DNA of 64,000 nt, taken from contig CAZPWF010000003.1 in assembly GCA_964590725.1 (NCBI GenBank), forward strand, positions 1 through 64,000. The letters run 5' to 3'. Below are positions 1 to 10,349 of the stretch, piece by piece; the first letter of the stretch is position 1, and every line of letters starts with the position of its first letter. The notes under the pieces are model-generated. The model made no database searches, had not been told where the DNA came from, and was given only the letters and a program-made list of their open reading frames with translations. Source of the stretch: CAZPWF01 sp964590725 (GTDB lineage Bacteria > Patescibacteriota > Saccharimonadia > Saccharimonadales > JACQNP01). A program made the position numbers and the translations under genes.

Positions 1-3000
1 ACTAACCTATACCGTTCAGCTGCAGATACGCTTGCAACCGATGACAATGTAAATGTAGGTATAAGTTCTGGCACCAAGAAAGTTTCTATAAATAATTCGG
101 GATTAGGTAGTAGTGCATTGGATGTTTACACCTCGTCAGCCAGCAATGTTGCAGCCTTCCAGAGCAATGGCGTGATTGCTGGTGGTAATGTGCTGACTGT
201 CACGGTCGGAAACGCAGTGACCGGTACTGTTTATGGTTCTAAGATTCAGGGAGACACAACTGGCAACCTTTATAGCACCGTCCAGCAAAACGGTACGGGA
301 AATGCTGTATTTGATCTGTTAACTATAGGTACCGGTGATGTTCAGATTCAATACGGAATTAACGGTGCTACGACATTTGTTACCGGTATAGATAACTCAG
401 ACAGCGATAAGTTCAAGATTTCTGGATCTGGCGCACTGGGTAGTAACGATTACTTTGCGATCTCTACGGCTGGGCTTACATCAATTGGTAGTGGATCTCC
501 AGCTAATGGTGTTCTGACTGTGGGAACAAACACCACAGCTAACACTGGCGGTATCTACTTCGGAACAGACACCAACCTTTATCGCTCAGCAGCTGACACG
601 CTCAAGACTGATGATTCATTTATAGCGATTGGAAATGCAGCAATTGGTTCTGACGCAGCTGTTGACGGAACAGGCCCAGTAAATAGTTACTTACAAGACG
701 CAATAGGTGTAGGTACTTATGCGTCAACATTAAGTGTCCAGGATACGTTTACTGGTACTGCTGCAACGTACAATAACGGTCAAACAATTAAGGCGGTTGC
801 TAACTTTGGTGGGGCGGCTACAGCATTTGTGGGGTCTGAAGTTACTGCTGCCGTGGCATCTGGTAATGCTCAGAATATAACAATTGCAACTGGAGTTATA
901 GGCTCTCTTATCCATCGAGGTTCTGGCACAATAACTGCAGCTAGTGGCTTAACCAGTGTTGTTTCCAATAAATCCACAGGCACTATAACCACTGCTTATG
1001 GAGTACAAATCGCAGCTGCAGTTAACAGCGGCGGAGGCACAATTACAAATAACTACGGTCTGTATGTTGACGCACAAACAGCCGGGGCAACAGACTATGG
1101 AATTTATTTAGCTGATGCTGGTAATTACACATTAATGTTGGCATCTACAGGTAATAACGCGGCGAGTGGTATCACCTTCGGTGCAACTAATGGTGCAAAT
1201 TTGTATCGTTCTGCTAACGATACGCTCAAGACCGATGATAACTTAGTAATAGGCGGACTTAGTCAGACGTTTAGTGGCGCATCTGGAACGATTACAACTT
1301 CTACAGCTAGTGCAGCGCTGACTGTCAGTACAGCTGCAGGTTCTGGCGCCGGCGCCGGTGGACTACTAACACTACAGGCTGGTACTGGTGGAGCAACTGG
1401 TAATGGTGGAGCAATTACTATACAGGCTGGTACTGGTGGCTCAACTTCTGGTGCAGGTGGCCTTACAACAGTTAAGGGCGGTAATGCTGGTGCTAATAAC
1501 ATTAACGGTGGAAACTTGCAGCTTAGCGGTGGTGCAGCCTTTGGCGGTACTGGTGTTATGGGTTCCGTATTGATTGACACACCAACATTCTCAACAGCAA
1601 CAAGTCAAAACTGTGCCGGTGCAGACTGTACTATTACTCAGGCAAACATCGACAGCAAGGGTGCAGTTATTGTAACGTTCTCAGGTACAGGATTTGAAGC
1701 TGCAATACCTGATCCTTACTTAACAACTGCCGGTAAGATCATGTATGTAACCGCAGCTAACGGCACAAGGGACTTCACACTATGTTTGAACGACGTTGCT
1801 GCCGGTGCGTCGTACGATGGAACCTGTAATACTACCGCTGGTAACACAATTTCTATGCGCGCTAACACGACGGCTACTCTGATATGGAATGGTAGCGATT
1901 GGACAGCTGCAGGTGCTTCTAGCTCGACTGACCTTCAGTCTGCCTATAACAACACACAGAGTTCTGCTGGAGCAGCTGAGTTGTTGGTCTCACAGTCTGG
2001 CACAAACAACTACGATGGTCTAACAATCCGCAACAATACCACTAACTCTATTACTGGTGCATTATTCGAAGTTCAGACAGCGATCGGTTCGAACCTAATC
2101 AGTATCAACAATAACGCAATCGAATACGCTGTTAACGGCGGTGGCGAATCCAGCACATTCACAGCATGGACGGGCACACCTGTGAGCGGTACGATCGTTC
2201 GCGATACGACAACTTTTGCGACTGGACAGGGCTCGGCAGAGGTTACAACTACGGCTGCTGCAGGCTCTGGTGTTGAAAACACTCTATCGTCGGCACTGAC
2301 AAACGGTCTAAAATACACAGTTTCATATTCTATAAAGGCAGATTCTGCATATGACGGTTTCACAGCTCTCGACACTGTTTACTCATACAACGGCACAGAT
2401 ATTCGTTACTGTGTAACCGGCACGCCATATTACAGCACTGGTACGGCTAGCCAGACTGCCTCAACTACAGCTGTAGGTGTAGGTACAACCTGGACGGCTG
2501 CAATGGTTGGCAAGACACTTTATTACGCCGACGGAAACTCAGCTAAGGTCACTGCATTTACAGACGCCACTCACTTAACGGTAGACAAGAGTCAGACTGT
2601 CGCAAGCCAGAATTATGGCATATACAACGCTGGCTTTACTGTTGGTAAGGCCGTATGGACTCGAGTAACTTGTACTTTCTACGCACCACCAACAGGTACA
2701 ACAATCACTGCAAGTAACTCTGTAATGATTCGTCAAACTTCTGATAGTGCAATTGCTCGTGTCTTCAACGTTGATAACTTGAGTGTTACTGTTAGCGCTG
2801 ATGTTAATCACGCATCTGACGGAAGTGTAGACTCTGCATTGGGCACTAACTGGACAGCTTATGATGCGGACGGTGGTGCGGGTACTACTACACCTACGAG
2901 AGACACTACAAACATATATGATACTAGTGGTGCTGTTGCCGACGTTACAAGTGCGCACATTAACGAAGGTGTTCGAAACAACATGACTATAACTCCTTCT

Positions 3001-4023
3001 GTTAGCACGCAATACCTAGTTAGTTTCTACGCAAAATTGGCAAGTGGTTCATTTACCGATCTAACGGTAGGATTCTTGCCTGCGGGCGGTAATAGCGCAC
3101 CTGTCACTGCCCAACTTTGTACTGACTACAATACTCAGACGCTGTCGACGACCGCCTGGACCAAGATCACCTGTATTATTACAACCCCAAGTTCTGGCAT
3201 TTCTGACCCTGATATCGTCATATATCAGCCAACTGCAACAGCACGAACTTTCTACGTTGATGCACTATCTGTAACATTGAACACAAACAACTCTAGCAAT
3301 GTCCAGATTGGTGGCGCCAACAAGGGTGGCCCAACGACTCTATTGACACTTGATCGTGGCTCAAACGCACCAATCGCAGCAAACAACGACGCTTACTTGG
3401 GTTCTATGTACTACGACACTACTACTGGTCGAATCCAATGTTACGAAGCTGACGGCTGGGGTGCTTGTGGATCTGCTCCAGATAACATCGTTAACCTTAA
3501 CCCAGAATATGCGGGTGCAGTTCTTAACGGTACAGGCGTAGGAACAATGAGCGCCGACTTCTGCGCTAACCAATCTGGCGTGCTACAGGTTAACTACTCA
3601 GCTGCATCTGACCCGTGTTTCACAGCTGGCGAAGTACATAACTACTACAAATGGACTTCACCACAGGCTTCACCACAGGCATATAGCATTTACGTAACCT
3701 ACCAATTGCCGTCAACATTCAAGAACTTCGCTAGTGATGATACTGTGCAGTTAAGTGCCCGACGAAGTAGTTCTAGCGCGTCTGTTGCCTACGAAATGTT
3801 CCGAAGTGAAAATGGAACTATCAGTCAGTGTGGTACTTCGACAACTGTAACGACTTCTGACAATACCTGGCAGACGGTTGGCATTAACGGTAACGAGTCG
3901 ACAGGTTGTGGCTTTACGTCCGCTTCAGGTAGTGACTTCGTAATATTCAAGATTACAACTACAGCTCAGAGCAGTGCTAGTGCGTATGTTGGAACATTAA
4001 CCTTTACGAGTACAGGTAACTAG
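1..4023 (+). CDS. Giant secreted fibre/adhesin-like protein, 3' part (5' end outside window)
   Basis: The reading frame is open from base 1, so this is the C-terminal 1340 residues of a larger protein; the first ATG/TTG-type codon at 118 is not a real start, because the residues before it (TNLYRSAADTLATDD) are a copy of a motif that recurs near bases 571-615 and 1195-1240. The sequence is rich in Gly, Thr, Ala, Ser and Asn, with a GGAGG-like segment near residues 450-510. Two domains resembling carbohydrate-binding modules (CBM4/9-like beta sandwich with a terminal FYVDALSVT-type strand) lie at about residues 710-930 and 940-1097. Near residue 1145 is a motif RIQCYEADGWGAC that is shared with the fibre protein at 11768-19267, followed by a C-terminal domain with several cysteines. 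Probable cell-surface fibre, perhaps for contact with a host cell; this function is inferred from architecture. Confidence 0.85.
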   Translation, partial: TNLYRSAADTLATDDNVNVGISSGTKKVSINNSGLGSSALDVYTSSASNVAAFQSNGVIAGGNVLTVTVGNAVTGTVYGSKIQGDTTGNLYSTVQQNGTGNAVFDLLTIGTGDVQIQYGINGATTFVTGIDNSDSDKFKISGSGALGSNDYFAISTAGLTSIGSGSPANGVLTVGTNTTANTGGIYFGTDTNLYRSAADTLKTDDSFIAIGNAAIGSDAAVDGTGPVNSYLQDAIGVGTYASTLSVQDTFTGTAATYNNGQTIKAVANFGGAATAFVGSEVTAAVASGNAQNITIATGVIGSLIHRGSGTITAASGLTSVVSNKSTGTITTAYGVQIAAAVNSGGGTITNNYGLYVDAQTAGATDYGIYLADAGNYTLMLASTGNNAASGITFGATNGANLYRSANDTLKTDDNLVIGGLSQTFSGASGTITTSTASAALTVSTAAGSGAGAGGLLTLQAGTGGATGNGGAITIQAGTGGSTSGAGGLTTVKGGNAGANNINGGNLQLSGGAAFGGTGVMGSVLIDTPTFSTATSQNCAGADCTITQANIDSKGAVIVTFSGTGFEAAIPDPYLTTAGKIMYVTAANGTRDFTLCLNDVAAGASYDGTCNTTAGNTISMRANTTATLIWNGSDWTAAGASSSTDLQSAYNNTQSSAGAAELLVSQSGTNNYDGLTIRNNTTNSITGALFEVQTAIGSNLISINNNAIEYAVNGGGESSTFTAWTGTPVSGTIVRDTTTFATGQGSAEVTTTAAAGSGVENTLSSALTNGLKYTVSYSIKADSAYDGFTALDTVYSYNGTDIRYCVTGTPYYSTGTASQTASTTAVGVGTTWTAAMVGKTLYYADGNSAKVTAFTDATHLTVDKSQTVASQNYGIYNAGFTVGKAVWTRVTCTFYAPPTGTTITASNSVMIRQTSDSAIARVFNVDNLSVTVSADVNHASDGSVDSALGTNWTAYDADGGAGTTTPTRDTTNIYDTSGAVADVTSAHINEGVRNNMTITPSVSTQYLVSFYAKLASGSFTDLTVGFLPAGGNSAPVTAQLCTDYNTQTLSTTAWTKITCIITTPSSGISDPDIVIYQPTATARTFYVDALSVTLNTNNSSNVQIGGANKGGPTTLLTLDRGSNAPIAANNDAYLGSMYYDTTTGRIQCYEADGWGACGSAPDNIVNLNPEYAGAVLNGTGVGTMSADFCANQSGVLQVNYSAASDPCFTAGEVHNYYKWTSPQASPQAYSIYVTYQLPSTFKNFASDDTVQLSARRSSSSASVAYEMFRSENGTISQCGTSTTVTTSDNTWQTVGINGNESTGCGFTSASGSDFVIFKITTTAQSSASAYVGTLTFTSTGN

Positions 4024-4082
4024 TATGCGTAAATTTAAAACACAACTTAAAATGCTACAAAACACAATTCTCTTAAGTCATT

Positions 4083-4192
4083 CATTCGGTGGCTTATCAC
4101 CACTGAATGGGCCCTGTCGTTAAAGGCCGGGCATCCTCGCAAGCAAAACTACTTTTCCCGGGTAGTTTTGGAAGCTGATGCCAGGTGACAGG
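4083..4192 (+). ncRNA. Candidate structured RNA downstream of the fibre gene
   Basis: This non-coding stretch folds by eye into two elements. The first is a 10-bp hairpin at 4083-4109 (CATTCGGTGG with CCACTGAATG, one G-U pair). The second is a nested structure made of three helices separated by internal loops: 4113-4118 with 4187-4192 (CCTGTC/GACAGG), 4130-4135 with 4177-4182 (GGCATC/GATGCC), and 4144-4152 with 4162-4170 (CAAAACTAC/GTAGTTTTG). It matches no RNA family I can name. It lies between two surface-protein genes, so it could be a 3' UTR element, a riboswitch-like leader for the next gene, or a small RNA. Confidence 0.5.
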
Positions 4193-4218
4193 TGACCAAA
4201 ACAAAAAACCTCTTTGTG

Positions 4219-4237
4219 CCGCTCTACATAAGAGCGG
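4219..4237 (+). other. Hairpin in A/C-rich linker
   Basis: CCGCTCT (4219-4225) pairs with AGAGCGG (4231-4237) around a 5-nt loop. It is isolated on both sides by A/C-rich, unstructured linkers (4198-4210 and 4248-4280). The same layout of compact hairpins set in A-rich linkers appears upstream of the gene at 11768. Confidence 0.5.
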
Positions 4238-4278
4238 ACCACCTCTTAAACAAAAATAAAAACCCAACAAAAACAAAA

Positions 4279-4324
4279 AACACCCTTGGAAATTGCGATA
4301 ATTTATCGCATTTCCAGGGGTGTT
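4279..4324. terminator. Long inverted repeat, terminator-like
   Basis: A stem of about 20 bp with one bulge and one mismatch (AACACCC...GCGATAA with TTATCGC...GGGGTGTT). On the plus strand it is followed by TTATATGTT, only weakly U-rich. On the minus strand it would be followed by TTTTTTGTTTTTG, a better terminator tail, yet no minus-strand gene is seen nearby. The rest of 4325-4389 holds a short AGCCG/CGGCT hairpin and no clear Shine-Dalgarno sequence for the next gene. Confidence 0.5.
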
Positions 4325-4389
4325 ATATGTTAAAATTAAGACATTAGGGGAATAGCCGTAAATTGCGGCTGCAAAACAGCAATCTATAG

Positions 4390-7300
4390 ATGGATAATAA
4401 TAGATACAACAGGGATACTACTAGATATCGCCCTCAACCAGCAGGGAATAGTACTTCGGTTACCAATAATTTAGCAAACCAAAACAACCCCGTTGAATTA
4501 AAGCCAGAAGGCAAACATAAAGGCTTACACAAAAAGAAGCGCCTAAAGCGATTTACTCGCAAAGATGGTTTAGTGGTGATTCGGCTGCCCAAGTTCGTTC
4601 AAAAATCGTTGGACTTTACCATCCGACATAGGGTTATGTTTAGAATTTGCTGCATATTATTGGCGGGGCTGTTGGTGTTTACTCTTTATCGAGAAATGAG
4701 TGGACCAAAGAACAACGAAGGCAAGTACAACATTAACCCTTCGGCTCGACCGCTACTTAGCGAAACCAATGATTCTTACGGCGAAAAGCTTGTATATGAT
4801 GCCAAGGCCGAGGTGTTCGAGTATAACAAAGACTATAAATCGCCTGATGCCAGTAATGGCGCCGGATTTAGTGGTAGCCCAAAATTCAGCGCTAGTTTCC
4901 CTATGGATTCTGCCAAAGGTATGACTGTAAAAGATCCAGATACAGAATCTAAGGTTACATTTAAGCCAAAATACAAATTGGGTGATCCTCGCAAAGAAAA
5001 AAATAGACTTATATATCCGATAGATTCTTATAACGCATCTAAGGTAATAAGCACCGGAGGCGCGGGTTTTAAAGAAGATATTGTCTTAAATGAATATAAA
5101 GGCGACAAGATATCTTTTACCTATGAACTAGAAATGGACGATGGACTTGAGGCGCGGATGCAGCCTGATGGTTCGCTTGGTGTATATGGCGTTCAAAAAG
5201 TGTTGCTTGGTAATGTCAGCACGGGTAGTGAAGCAGATGCAAAATTGTTAGAAAATGCTCGAAAGAACGGCGAAAAAACGAACTTGATTTTTGTTTTTCC
5301 CGCGCCGTTCGTAAAAGAATCTAACAAATCTGGTACTGAAACTAAATCGAAATTTATACTGGATGGCAAAAGGTTAACAGTAGAAACCACGGGTCTCAAA
5401 AAAGCTAATTATCCACTGACCATTGACCCTAGTGTATATCTGGATTCAGCCACAGAGTTTATGCGTGGAAATAACGAAACCAATATAGACTTTGATGTTA
5501 CGAATAGTTTGATAGAAAAGGGAGTCCTAACTGGGGCAAGATTCGAAACTTGGACCGCAACTACCGCACTCAATGCTGCTCGCTGGAATGGGGCTACGGT
5601 GGTTGCTGGCGGGTATATATATTTAATTGGTGGTAGTAGTGGTACGACAAACTTTGGCAATGTGTATTGGGCAAAGCTAAATACCTCGACTTACACTATC
5701 GATAGTCCTACGCCAGGTAGTGGGGCGGCGTGCACTAACTGGTGCACTAATACTCAGTATGACTTACCATCGTCGCAAGTAAGACGTGGACTATCGGCGG
5801 TCGCCTATAATGGTTATTTGTATGCAATTGGCGGCAAGGATGCAGCTTGTGCAGGAACTAACACTGTTTGTGGAACTGTGTATGTTGCTAAAGTTGGGGC
5901 AAATGGTGAGCCAATTAGCTGGACGGCAACTAGCTCACTAGCTACCGATAGAAGTTATTTTGGTGCCACAGTCTATGATAATAAGATTTATGTAGCAGGA
6001 GGCCAAACTGATGCCAGTCTTAACGGTGATTCAACCTTAGAGTATGCAAGCATTAAACCTGATGGCGCCTTGAGTGCATGGACGGTCAGCGGCGTTGCCT
6101 TGCCAGCTACTTTATGGGGTCATAGTATGTTGCAGTATAATGGCTACCTTTATCTAATTGGCGGAACAAGTACAGCTACAGTCCAAGCGACAGTTTATTA
6201 CAACAAAATCCAATCTACTGGATTGCCGGCGAGCTCGTGGACTGCGACAACTAGTTTTGGAACGGCTAGGGGGACATACGGTGGTAATTTTGCCACAATA
6301 GGAGGTGGATATATTTATATTATTGGTGGCTGTAGTGCCATGACAACAACTAACTGTTCGACCGGTATAAGTAATGCCAACGGGCAGTTAGCAAGCATTA
6401 ATGCAGACGGAACGGTTAGTGACTGGACGGCGTTTACTTTGACCGGTAGTACGGGCACTTTGTCTGGTCACGGTCTGGCGTTTTGGCGGAACAATATCTA
6501 TTCAGTAGGGGGCTGTAGTGTCGCCACTACGACTAGTAATTGCGGAACAGCCATAACAACAACCCGTTACGGAGCAATTAAAGCTGATGGTGACGTCAGT
6601 CCAAAAACTAACGAAACTACCTTGCCGGCAATTGGTGCAGCCAATGGCCAAGTTGGTCGTCATAATGCAGTTGTGGTAGTTAATGATGGCTGGATTTATA
6701 ACGCGGGTGGCTGTGCGGTCAATAACTGTGGATCAATGAGTGATAATACGGCCTATGCTGCGATTGCAGCAGACGGTACTATTGGAGCCTGGACGGTTGA
6801 TAATAGTGGCCTTAGAGGGACTACAGGACAGGGCGCTGCTGGAGGCGCGGTGTATAACAATTATATCTATGTGGTGGGCGGCACTAGCGGTGCTATAGGA
6901 GGGTTTACTAGGAGTATTTGGAGGGCTCCTCTCAATGTCGATACAGACCATTCTGTGGGCACATGGACAGAAGAGACTAATCAGCTAGGATCCGCTTACG
7001 GGATGATGGGAGTTTTTACCAGGTCTTATAGTGGGACGTCCGGCAATATGTATATAGTCGGTGGTTGCGAGAGCAATACTGCTGCCGGTATTGGCTGCGG
7101 GGCGTCTTGGAAGACGGATGTATTGAAGTGCACTATAGCTCATGCAGATGGTTCTATAGGGGGTACTTGTTCTACTGCAAGCCAGCTTCAGCTGCAAGAT
7201 TTTGATGGTGATGTGGCAGGAACTCAAGGTTTAGGGGCTATGGCCTATGCTATGTGGAGTGATTATTTGTATTTGGCTGGAGGTGTTTGCGGATTAGGAA

Positions 7301-9279
7301 ATGGAGACGGTACGGCTGCCGATACCAACTCTGGCTGTGACGGAACAAGCAATACTACGGGGGATAATAATTACACGACGTCAGAAACAAATAAGGTCTG
7401 GGTAGCGAAAATCAATGCTAGTGGTAATATTGTTAAGGCAGATGTAAGTGCTAATAATGAGTGGCAGATCACTTCTAACAAGTTACCGCAGTCTAGGCGC
7501 CGAGGTGTAGCATTCGCAGTCAATGGTTACTTTTATGCTGCCGGAGGACATGATGGGACTAACGGGACTGATGTAACGCTTAGTGATGTTGCTTTTGCAA
7601 AGATTAATCCTATAACAGGTGATCTTAATGCTTTTACTTCTGCCTCACAAGGCGGCAGTACTAACAATATTATTTCTTCTCGTTGGGGACACGGCTATGT
7701 GGCTGCAAATGGTTATTTGTATTTTGTTGGTGGCTGTTCCGCGGGCGCCCCAGCCAATAGTTGTTCGTCTACGACCGGTGGAGTAGAAAGTGTACAGGTG
7801 TATAACAATTATAGCGGTTCGCCATATTCTTATGCTACTACCGGCTTGCCTGCGACAGATAGATACGGAGCGGGTTCAGTAATACACAATGGATTTATAT
7901 ATTTGGCTGGAGGTTGTACGAGCACCACAGACTGTACTACGGCGACGGCTAACGTAGAGTTTGCGCCTATAAATAATGACGGCACGATTGGTACTTGGGG
8001 TAACACCACCGACAATGATTTAGGAACTGCTCAGTTGAGAGGTTGGGGTAAGTTGGTTGTTGCAGGGAATACACTGTACTTTATTGGTGGTCAGACTAGT
8101 GGTTCTACTAATGGTAATGCGCAAGTATATTGGGGAACGCCCAATACTTCAACCGGGCAAGTTACCGCATGGGCTCAAGCGACTAATGGATTGCCGGCTG
8201 GGCGAACCGATTTTGGCGCGGCAGTATGGAACGATCGTATATACGTAACTGGTGGGCGCGACGCCGCTGGTGCAGTTTCGAATGTCGTATATGCTAGTCC
8301 AGATTTGAGTGCTGGAGGTGATATAGGCTCTGCTTGGACCACAACAGGTATGACGGCTTTTACTGGAGCGCGCAGCGGAGTTACAGCTATCACTTACTCT
8401 AATACACTTTATGTGTTGGGCGGCTATAACGGTACCAACTATATGAATGATGTCCAGTATGCGGCTATCGCTTCGGATGGAACAATAGGTTCGTGGGCGT
8501 ACGGCAATTCGTTACCTATTATGGTAAGACAAGCTTCCGGGTTTGCGGCTAACGGCTATATTTATTTGTTCGGGGGGCGGCAAACCGATACAACATGTTC
8601 TACTAACACTTACTCAACCTCAATTGCAGGGTTTGGTGCCGGCAGTAGTGCTCGCTATGGAATTGGTCAGTGGTCTCAGACAAATGTTTCATATAGCACA
8701 ACTCGTTATGGTGTTGCGGCGTCTTATTATCAGGGTAGGACATATTTAATCGGAGGACAATGTAATTCCGTATTAACTGGCGCCAATAGATCGTACTACA
8801 GTACTTTGCAGGCTCAGCCGCAGAAGTCTATATACTCGTTCTATATAAATACTGATATCGACGTATTCGCAAATAAGTTTCTATTGAATGGCATCGACAA
8901 TGGTATTGGCGCTCGCTGGAAGATGAATTATAAGTCATCAGCAGATCTAACTAGTGCTGCTTGCGCAACTATGACTGACTGGGGTCAAAATACAACTTAT
9001 AATACAACGGGTATTGTCACGCTTGGTACTGTTTCTACATATACTCCAAAAGATGGAAGTGGCACCAACATATTCTGCGCTCGGTATTATTACATGTCGG
9101 TTAGCATAGATAGCACACAAGCTTTTGGGTTTCCAGAGGATGTCTCCAGGGGTCCAACCATAAATGATATGTCACTATTCTTTACTTCTAACCCATCTAA
9201 ACGCTTAAGACATGGAAAGTCGTTTACTGACGGTACTCAGCAACCACTAGATACACCTTGTGGTTCACCGAGTTGTTAA
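4390..9279 (+). CDS. Membrane-anchored surface protein with kelch-type beta-propeller repeats
   Basis: 1629 residues. The N-terminus is Asn/Gln-rich then strongly basic (HKKKRLKRFTRK, about residues 48-58), followed by one transmembrane segment at about 83-100, which fits a cytoplasmic tail and an exported bulk. A linker domain (about 105-350) precedes a long array of kelch-like units (about 380-1475), seen as recurrent YLYLIGG, IYVAGG and YAIGG beta strands separated by W-T-containing loops. There are enough units for more than one propeller. Many disulfide-capable Cys pairs (GGC...NC) occur in the repeats. Propellers of this type bind proteins or glycans; an adhesin or host-recognition role is inferred. 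The C-terminal about 150 residues are a separate, non-repetitive domain. It converges with the next gene, only 4 bases apart. Confidence 0.8.
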   Translation: MDNNRYNRDTTRYRPQPAGNSTSVTNNLANQNNPVELKPEGKHKGLHKKKRLKRFTRKDGLVVIRLPKFVQKSLDFTIRHRVMFRICCILLAGLLVFTLYREMSGPKNNEGKYNINPSARPLLSETNDSYGEKLVYDAKAEVFEYNKDYKSPDASNGAGFSGSPKFSASFPMDSAKGMTVKDPDTESKVTFKPKYKLGDPRKEKNRLIYPIDSYNASKVISTGGAGFKEDIVLNEYKGDKISFTYELEMDDGLEARMQPDGSLGVYGVQKVLLGNVSTGSEADAKLLENARKNGEKTNLIFVFPAPFVKESNKSGTETKSKFILDGKRLTVETTGLKKANYPLTIDPSVYLDSATEFMRGNNETNIDFDVTNSLIEKGVLTGARFETWTATTALNAARWNGATVVAGGYIYLIGGSSGTTNFGNVYWAKLNTSTYTIDSPTPGSGAACTNWCTNTQYDLPSSQVRRGLSAVAYNGYLYAIGGKDAACAGTNTVCGTVYVAKVGANGEPISWTATSSLATDRSYFGATVYDNKIYVAGGQTDASLNGDSTLEYASIKPDGALSAWTVSGVALPATLWGHSMLQYNGYLYLIGGTSTATVQATVYYNKIQSTGLPASSWTATTSFGTARGTYGGNFATIGGGYIYIIGGCSAMTTTNCSTGISNANGQLASINADGTVSDWTAFTLTGSTGTLSGHGLAFWRNNIYSVGGCSVATTTSNCGTAITTTRYGAIKADGDVSPKTNETTLPAIGAANGQVGRHNAVVVVNDGWIYNAGGCAVNNCGSMSDNTAYAAIAADGTIGAWTVDNSGLRGTTGQGAAGGAVYNNYIYVVGGTSGAIGGFTRSIWRAPLNVDTDHSVGTWTEETNQLGSAYGMMGVFTRSYSGTSGNMYIVGGCESNTAAGIGCGASWKTDVLKCTIAHADGSIGGTCSTASQLQLQDFDGDVAGTQGLGAMAYAMWSDYLYLAGGVCGLGNGDGTAADTNSGCDGTSNTTGDNNYTTSETNKVWVAKINASGNIVKADVSANNEWQITSNKLPQSRRRGVAFAVNGYFYAAGGHDGTNGTDVTLSDVAFAKINPITGDLNAFTSASQGGSTNNIISSRWGHGYVAANGYLYFVGGCSAGAPANSCSSTTGGVESVQVYNNYSGSPYSYATTGLPATDRYGAGSVIHNGFIYLAGGCTSTTDCTTATANVEFAPINNDGTIGTWGNTTDNDLGTAQLRGWGKLVVAGNTLYFIGGQTSGSTNGNAQVYWGTPNTSTGQVTAWAQATNGLPAGRTDFGAAVWNDRIYVTGGRDAAGAVSNVVYASPDLSAGGDIGSAWTTTGMTAFTGARSGVTAITYSNTLYVLGGYNGTNYMNDVQYAAIASDGTIGSWAYGNSLPIMVRQASGFAANGYIYLFGGRQTDTTCSTNTYSTSIAGFGAGSSARYGIGQWSQTNVSYSTTRYGVAASYYQGRTYLIGGQCNSVLTGANRSYYSTLQAQPQKSIYSFYINTDIDVFANKFLLNGIDNGIGARWKMNYKSSADLTSAACATMTDWGQNTTYNTTGIVTLGTVSTYTPKDGSGTNIFCARYYYMSVSIDSTQAFGFPEDVSRGPTINDMSLFFTSNPSKRLRHGKSFTDGTQQPLDTPCGSPSC

Positions 9280-9283
9280 GTAT

Positions 9284-10243
9284 TCATTTCAAAGAATTAA
9301 TATAATCGAAGGCTAGTTTTGATACTTCAGCAATATGTTTGTCTGTTTGTTCTGTATCGGGACCTTTAATCATAACGCAAAGCACGTAATTACGCTTCGG
9401 GTAGTATATAATCCCGCAATCACTTTGTGTATCCTGAGAGTAACTACCAATTTTATGCGCCACCTTAATATCTTTATTTGGTATTCCTGCAGCCAGCCGA
9501 TCCATGAAGACGCTTTTCGTTAGAAATTGAAGAATCTCTTGAGAATCTTCTTTGTTGTTATAACAGGCAAAGTATAGGCATTTTAGCAGGGAACTATAGG
9601 AACGGGCGCTTACGGATATGGTGGAATTATCATTTTGTGTTAAATCGATATCTAAATATTTGTGAGGACGCTGTTCTTCGTCTACTTTGTTTGCGACCGA
9701 TTGCGCAATCGCATTTAGGGCTGTATTGTCGGAATTCTCTAGCATAATTTTAACCGCATCATTTAGAGATAGTGAGTAGCCGGCCCCTTTTTTATATAAT
9801 TCACCATATGCATCGTCAAGCATCTGGTTATTTAATGTCACGCGATCACTCAGTTTTAACTTTCCTAGTTCAGCTGCTTTATAAAGTTCCATCGCAAAAG
9901 GCAGTTTGAGTAATGATGCACCTACTTGCTGAGTATCTCCGTCGACTCGTATAGATGTGCCGGTCGGCAGATATTCAAAATATATGCTTCCCGCAAGGCC
10001 GTTGTTTGCATAGTAATCTTTGATTTGCTGGCGTAACGGCGAAAAATTAACTTGAGGATCATTTGGATCATCTATAAAGATTCTTTTTGCCAGTAAATCA
10101 AACTTTTCAGCATCTTTTTGCGATGTAATAGTTTTTGCGTTATTTGAAGTAGTAGAATTTTTACCGATAGAGTATGACGAGTAAATTACTAGACCCAGGA
10201 CAGAGGCCAGTCCAGTTATGTATAGTATTTTTTTAAAATTCAT
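9284..10243 (-). CDS. Exported serine hydrolase of the class A beta-lactamase/PBP fold
   Basis: 319 residues with an N-terminal membrane anchor or signal (about residues 5-25). The three active-site boxes of the family are present: SxxK as SLLK (Ser110, Lys113), SDN at 171-173, and KTG as KIG at 264-266. The omega-loop Glu motif (ExxLN) that class A beta-lactamases use for deacylation was not found at the expected place, so the protein may be a D,D-peptidase-like or otherwise altered member rather than a true resistance enzyme. It is alone on the minus strand among surface genes. A role in cell-wall modification outside the membrane is likely; resistance to beta-lactams is not supported by the sequence alone. 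Confidence 0.8.
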   Translation of the reverse strand: MNFKKILYITGLASVLGLVIYSSYSIGKNSTTSNNAKTITSQKDAEKFDLLAKRIFIDDPNDPQVNFSPLRQQIKDYYANNGLAGSIYFEYLPTGTSIRVDGDTQQVGASLLKLPFAMELYKAAELGKLKLSDRVTLNNQMLDDAYGELYKKGAGYSLSLNDAVKIMLENSDNTALNAIAQSVANKVDEEQRPHKYLDIDLTQNDNSTISVSARSYSSLLKCLYFACYNNKEDSQEILQFLTKSVFMDRLAAGIPNKDIKVAHKIGSYSQDTQSDCGIIYYPKRNYVLCVMIKGPDTEQTDKHIAEVSKLAFDYINSLK

Positions 10244-10330
10244 TGTGGTTACAGATTATATCAAAAATGCCGGCATTAATCATTACTGCCCAGCCAGACG
10301 CCTACGCAGACAAAGAACGGCTAATATGCT

Positions 10331-10349
10331 TCCAGGGTTGGTCCTTGGA
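10331..10349. repeat. 19-bp sequence also found inside prmC
   Basis: TCCAGGGTTGGTCCTTGGA occurs here in the non-coding gap 10244-10423 and again, identical, at 27936-27954 inside prmC, where it encodes part of IQGPTLEI on the minus strand. It is an imperfect palindrome (TCCAGGG...CCTTGGA). The rest of the gap contains a G-rich run (10368-10402) and an AT-rich stretch just before the next start. Confidence 0.5.

Noticed and set aside
4111..4200. HDV-like or hammerhead ribozyme (CATCCTCGC and CTGATG segments)
   Set aside because: The helix order does not fit the HDV double pseudoknot, and the hammerhead core GAAA and the full CUGAUGA are missing.
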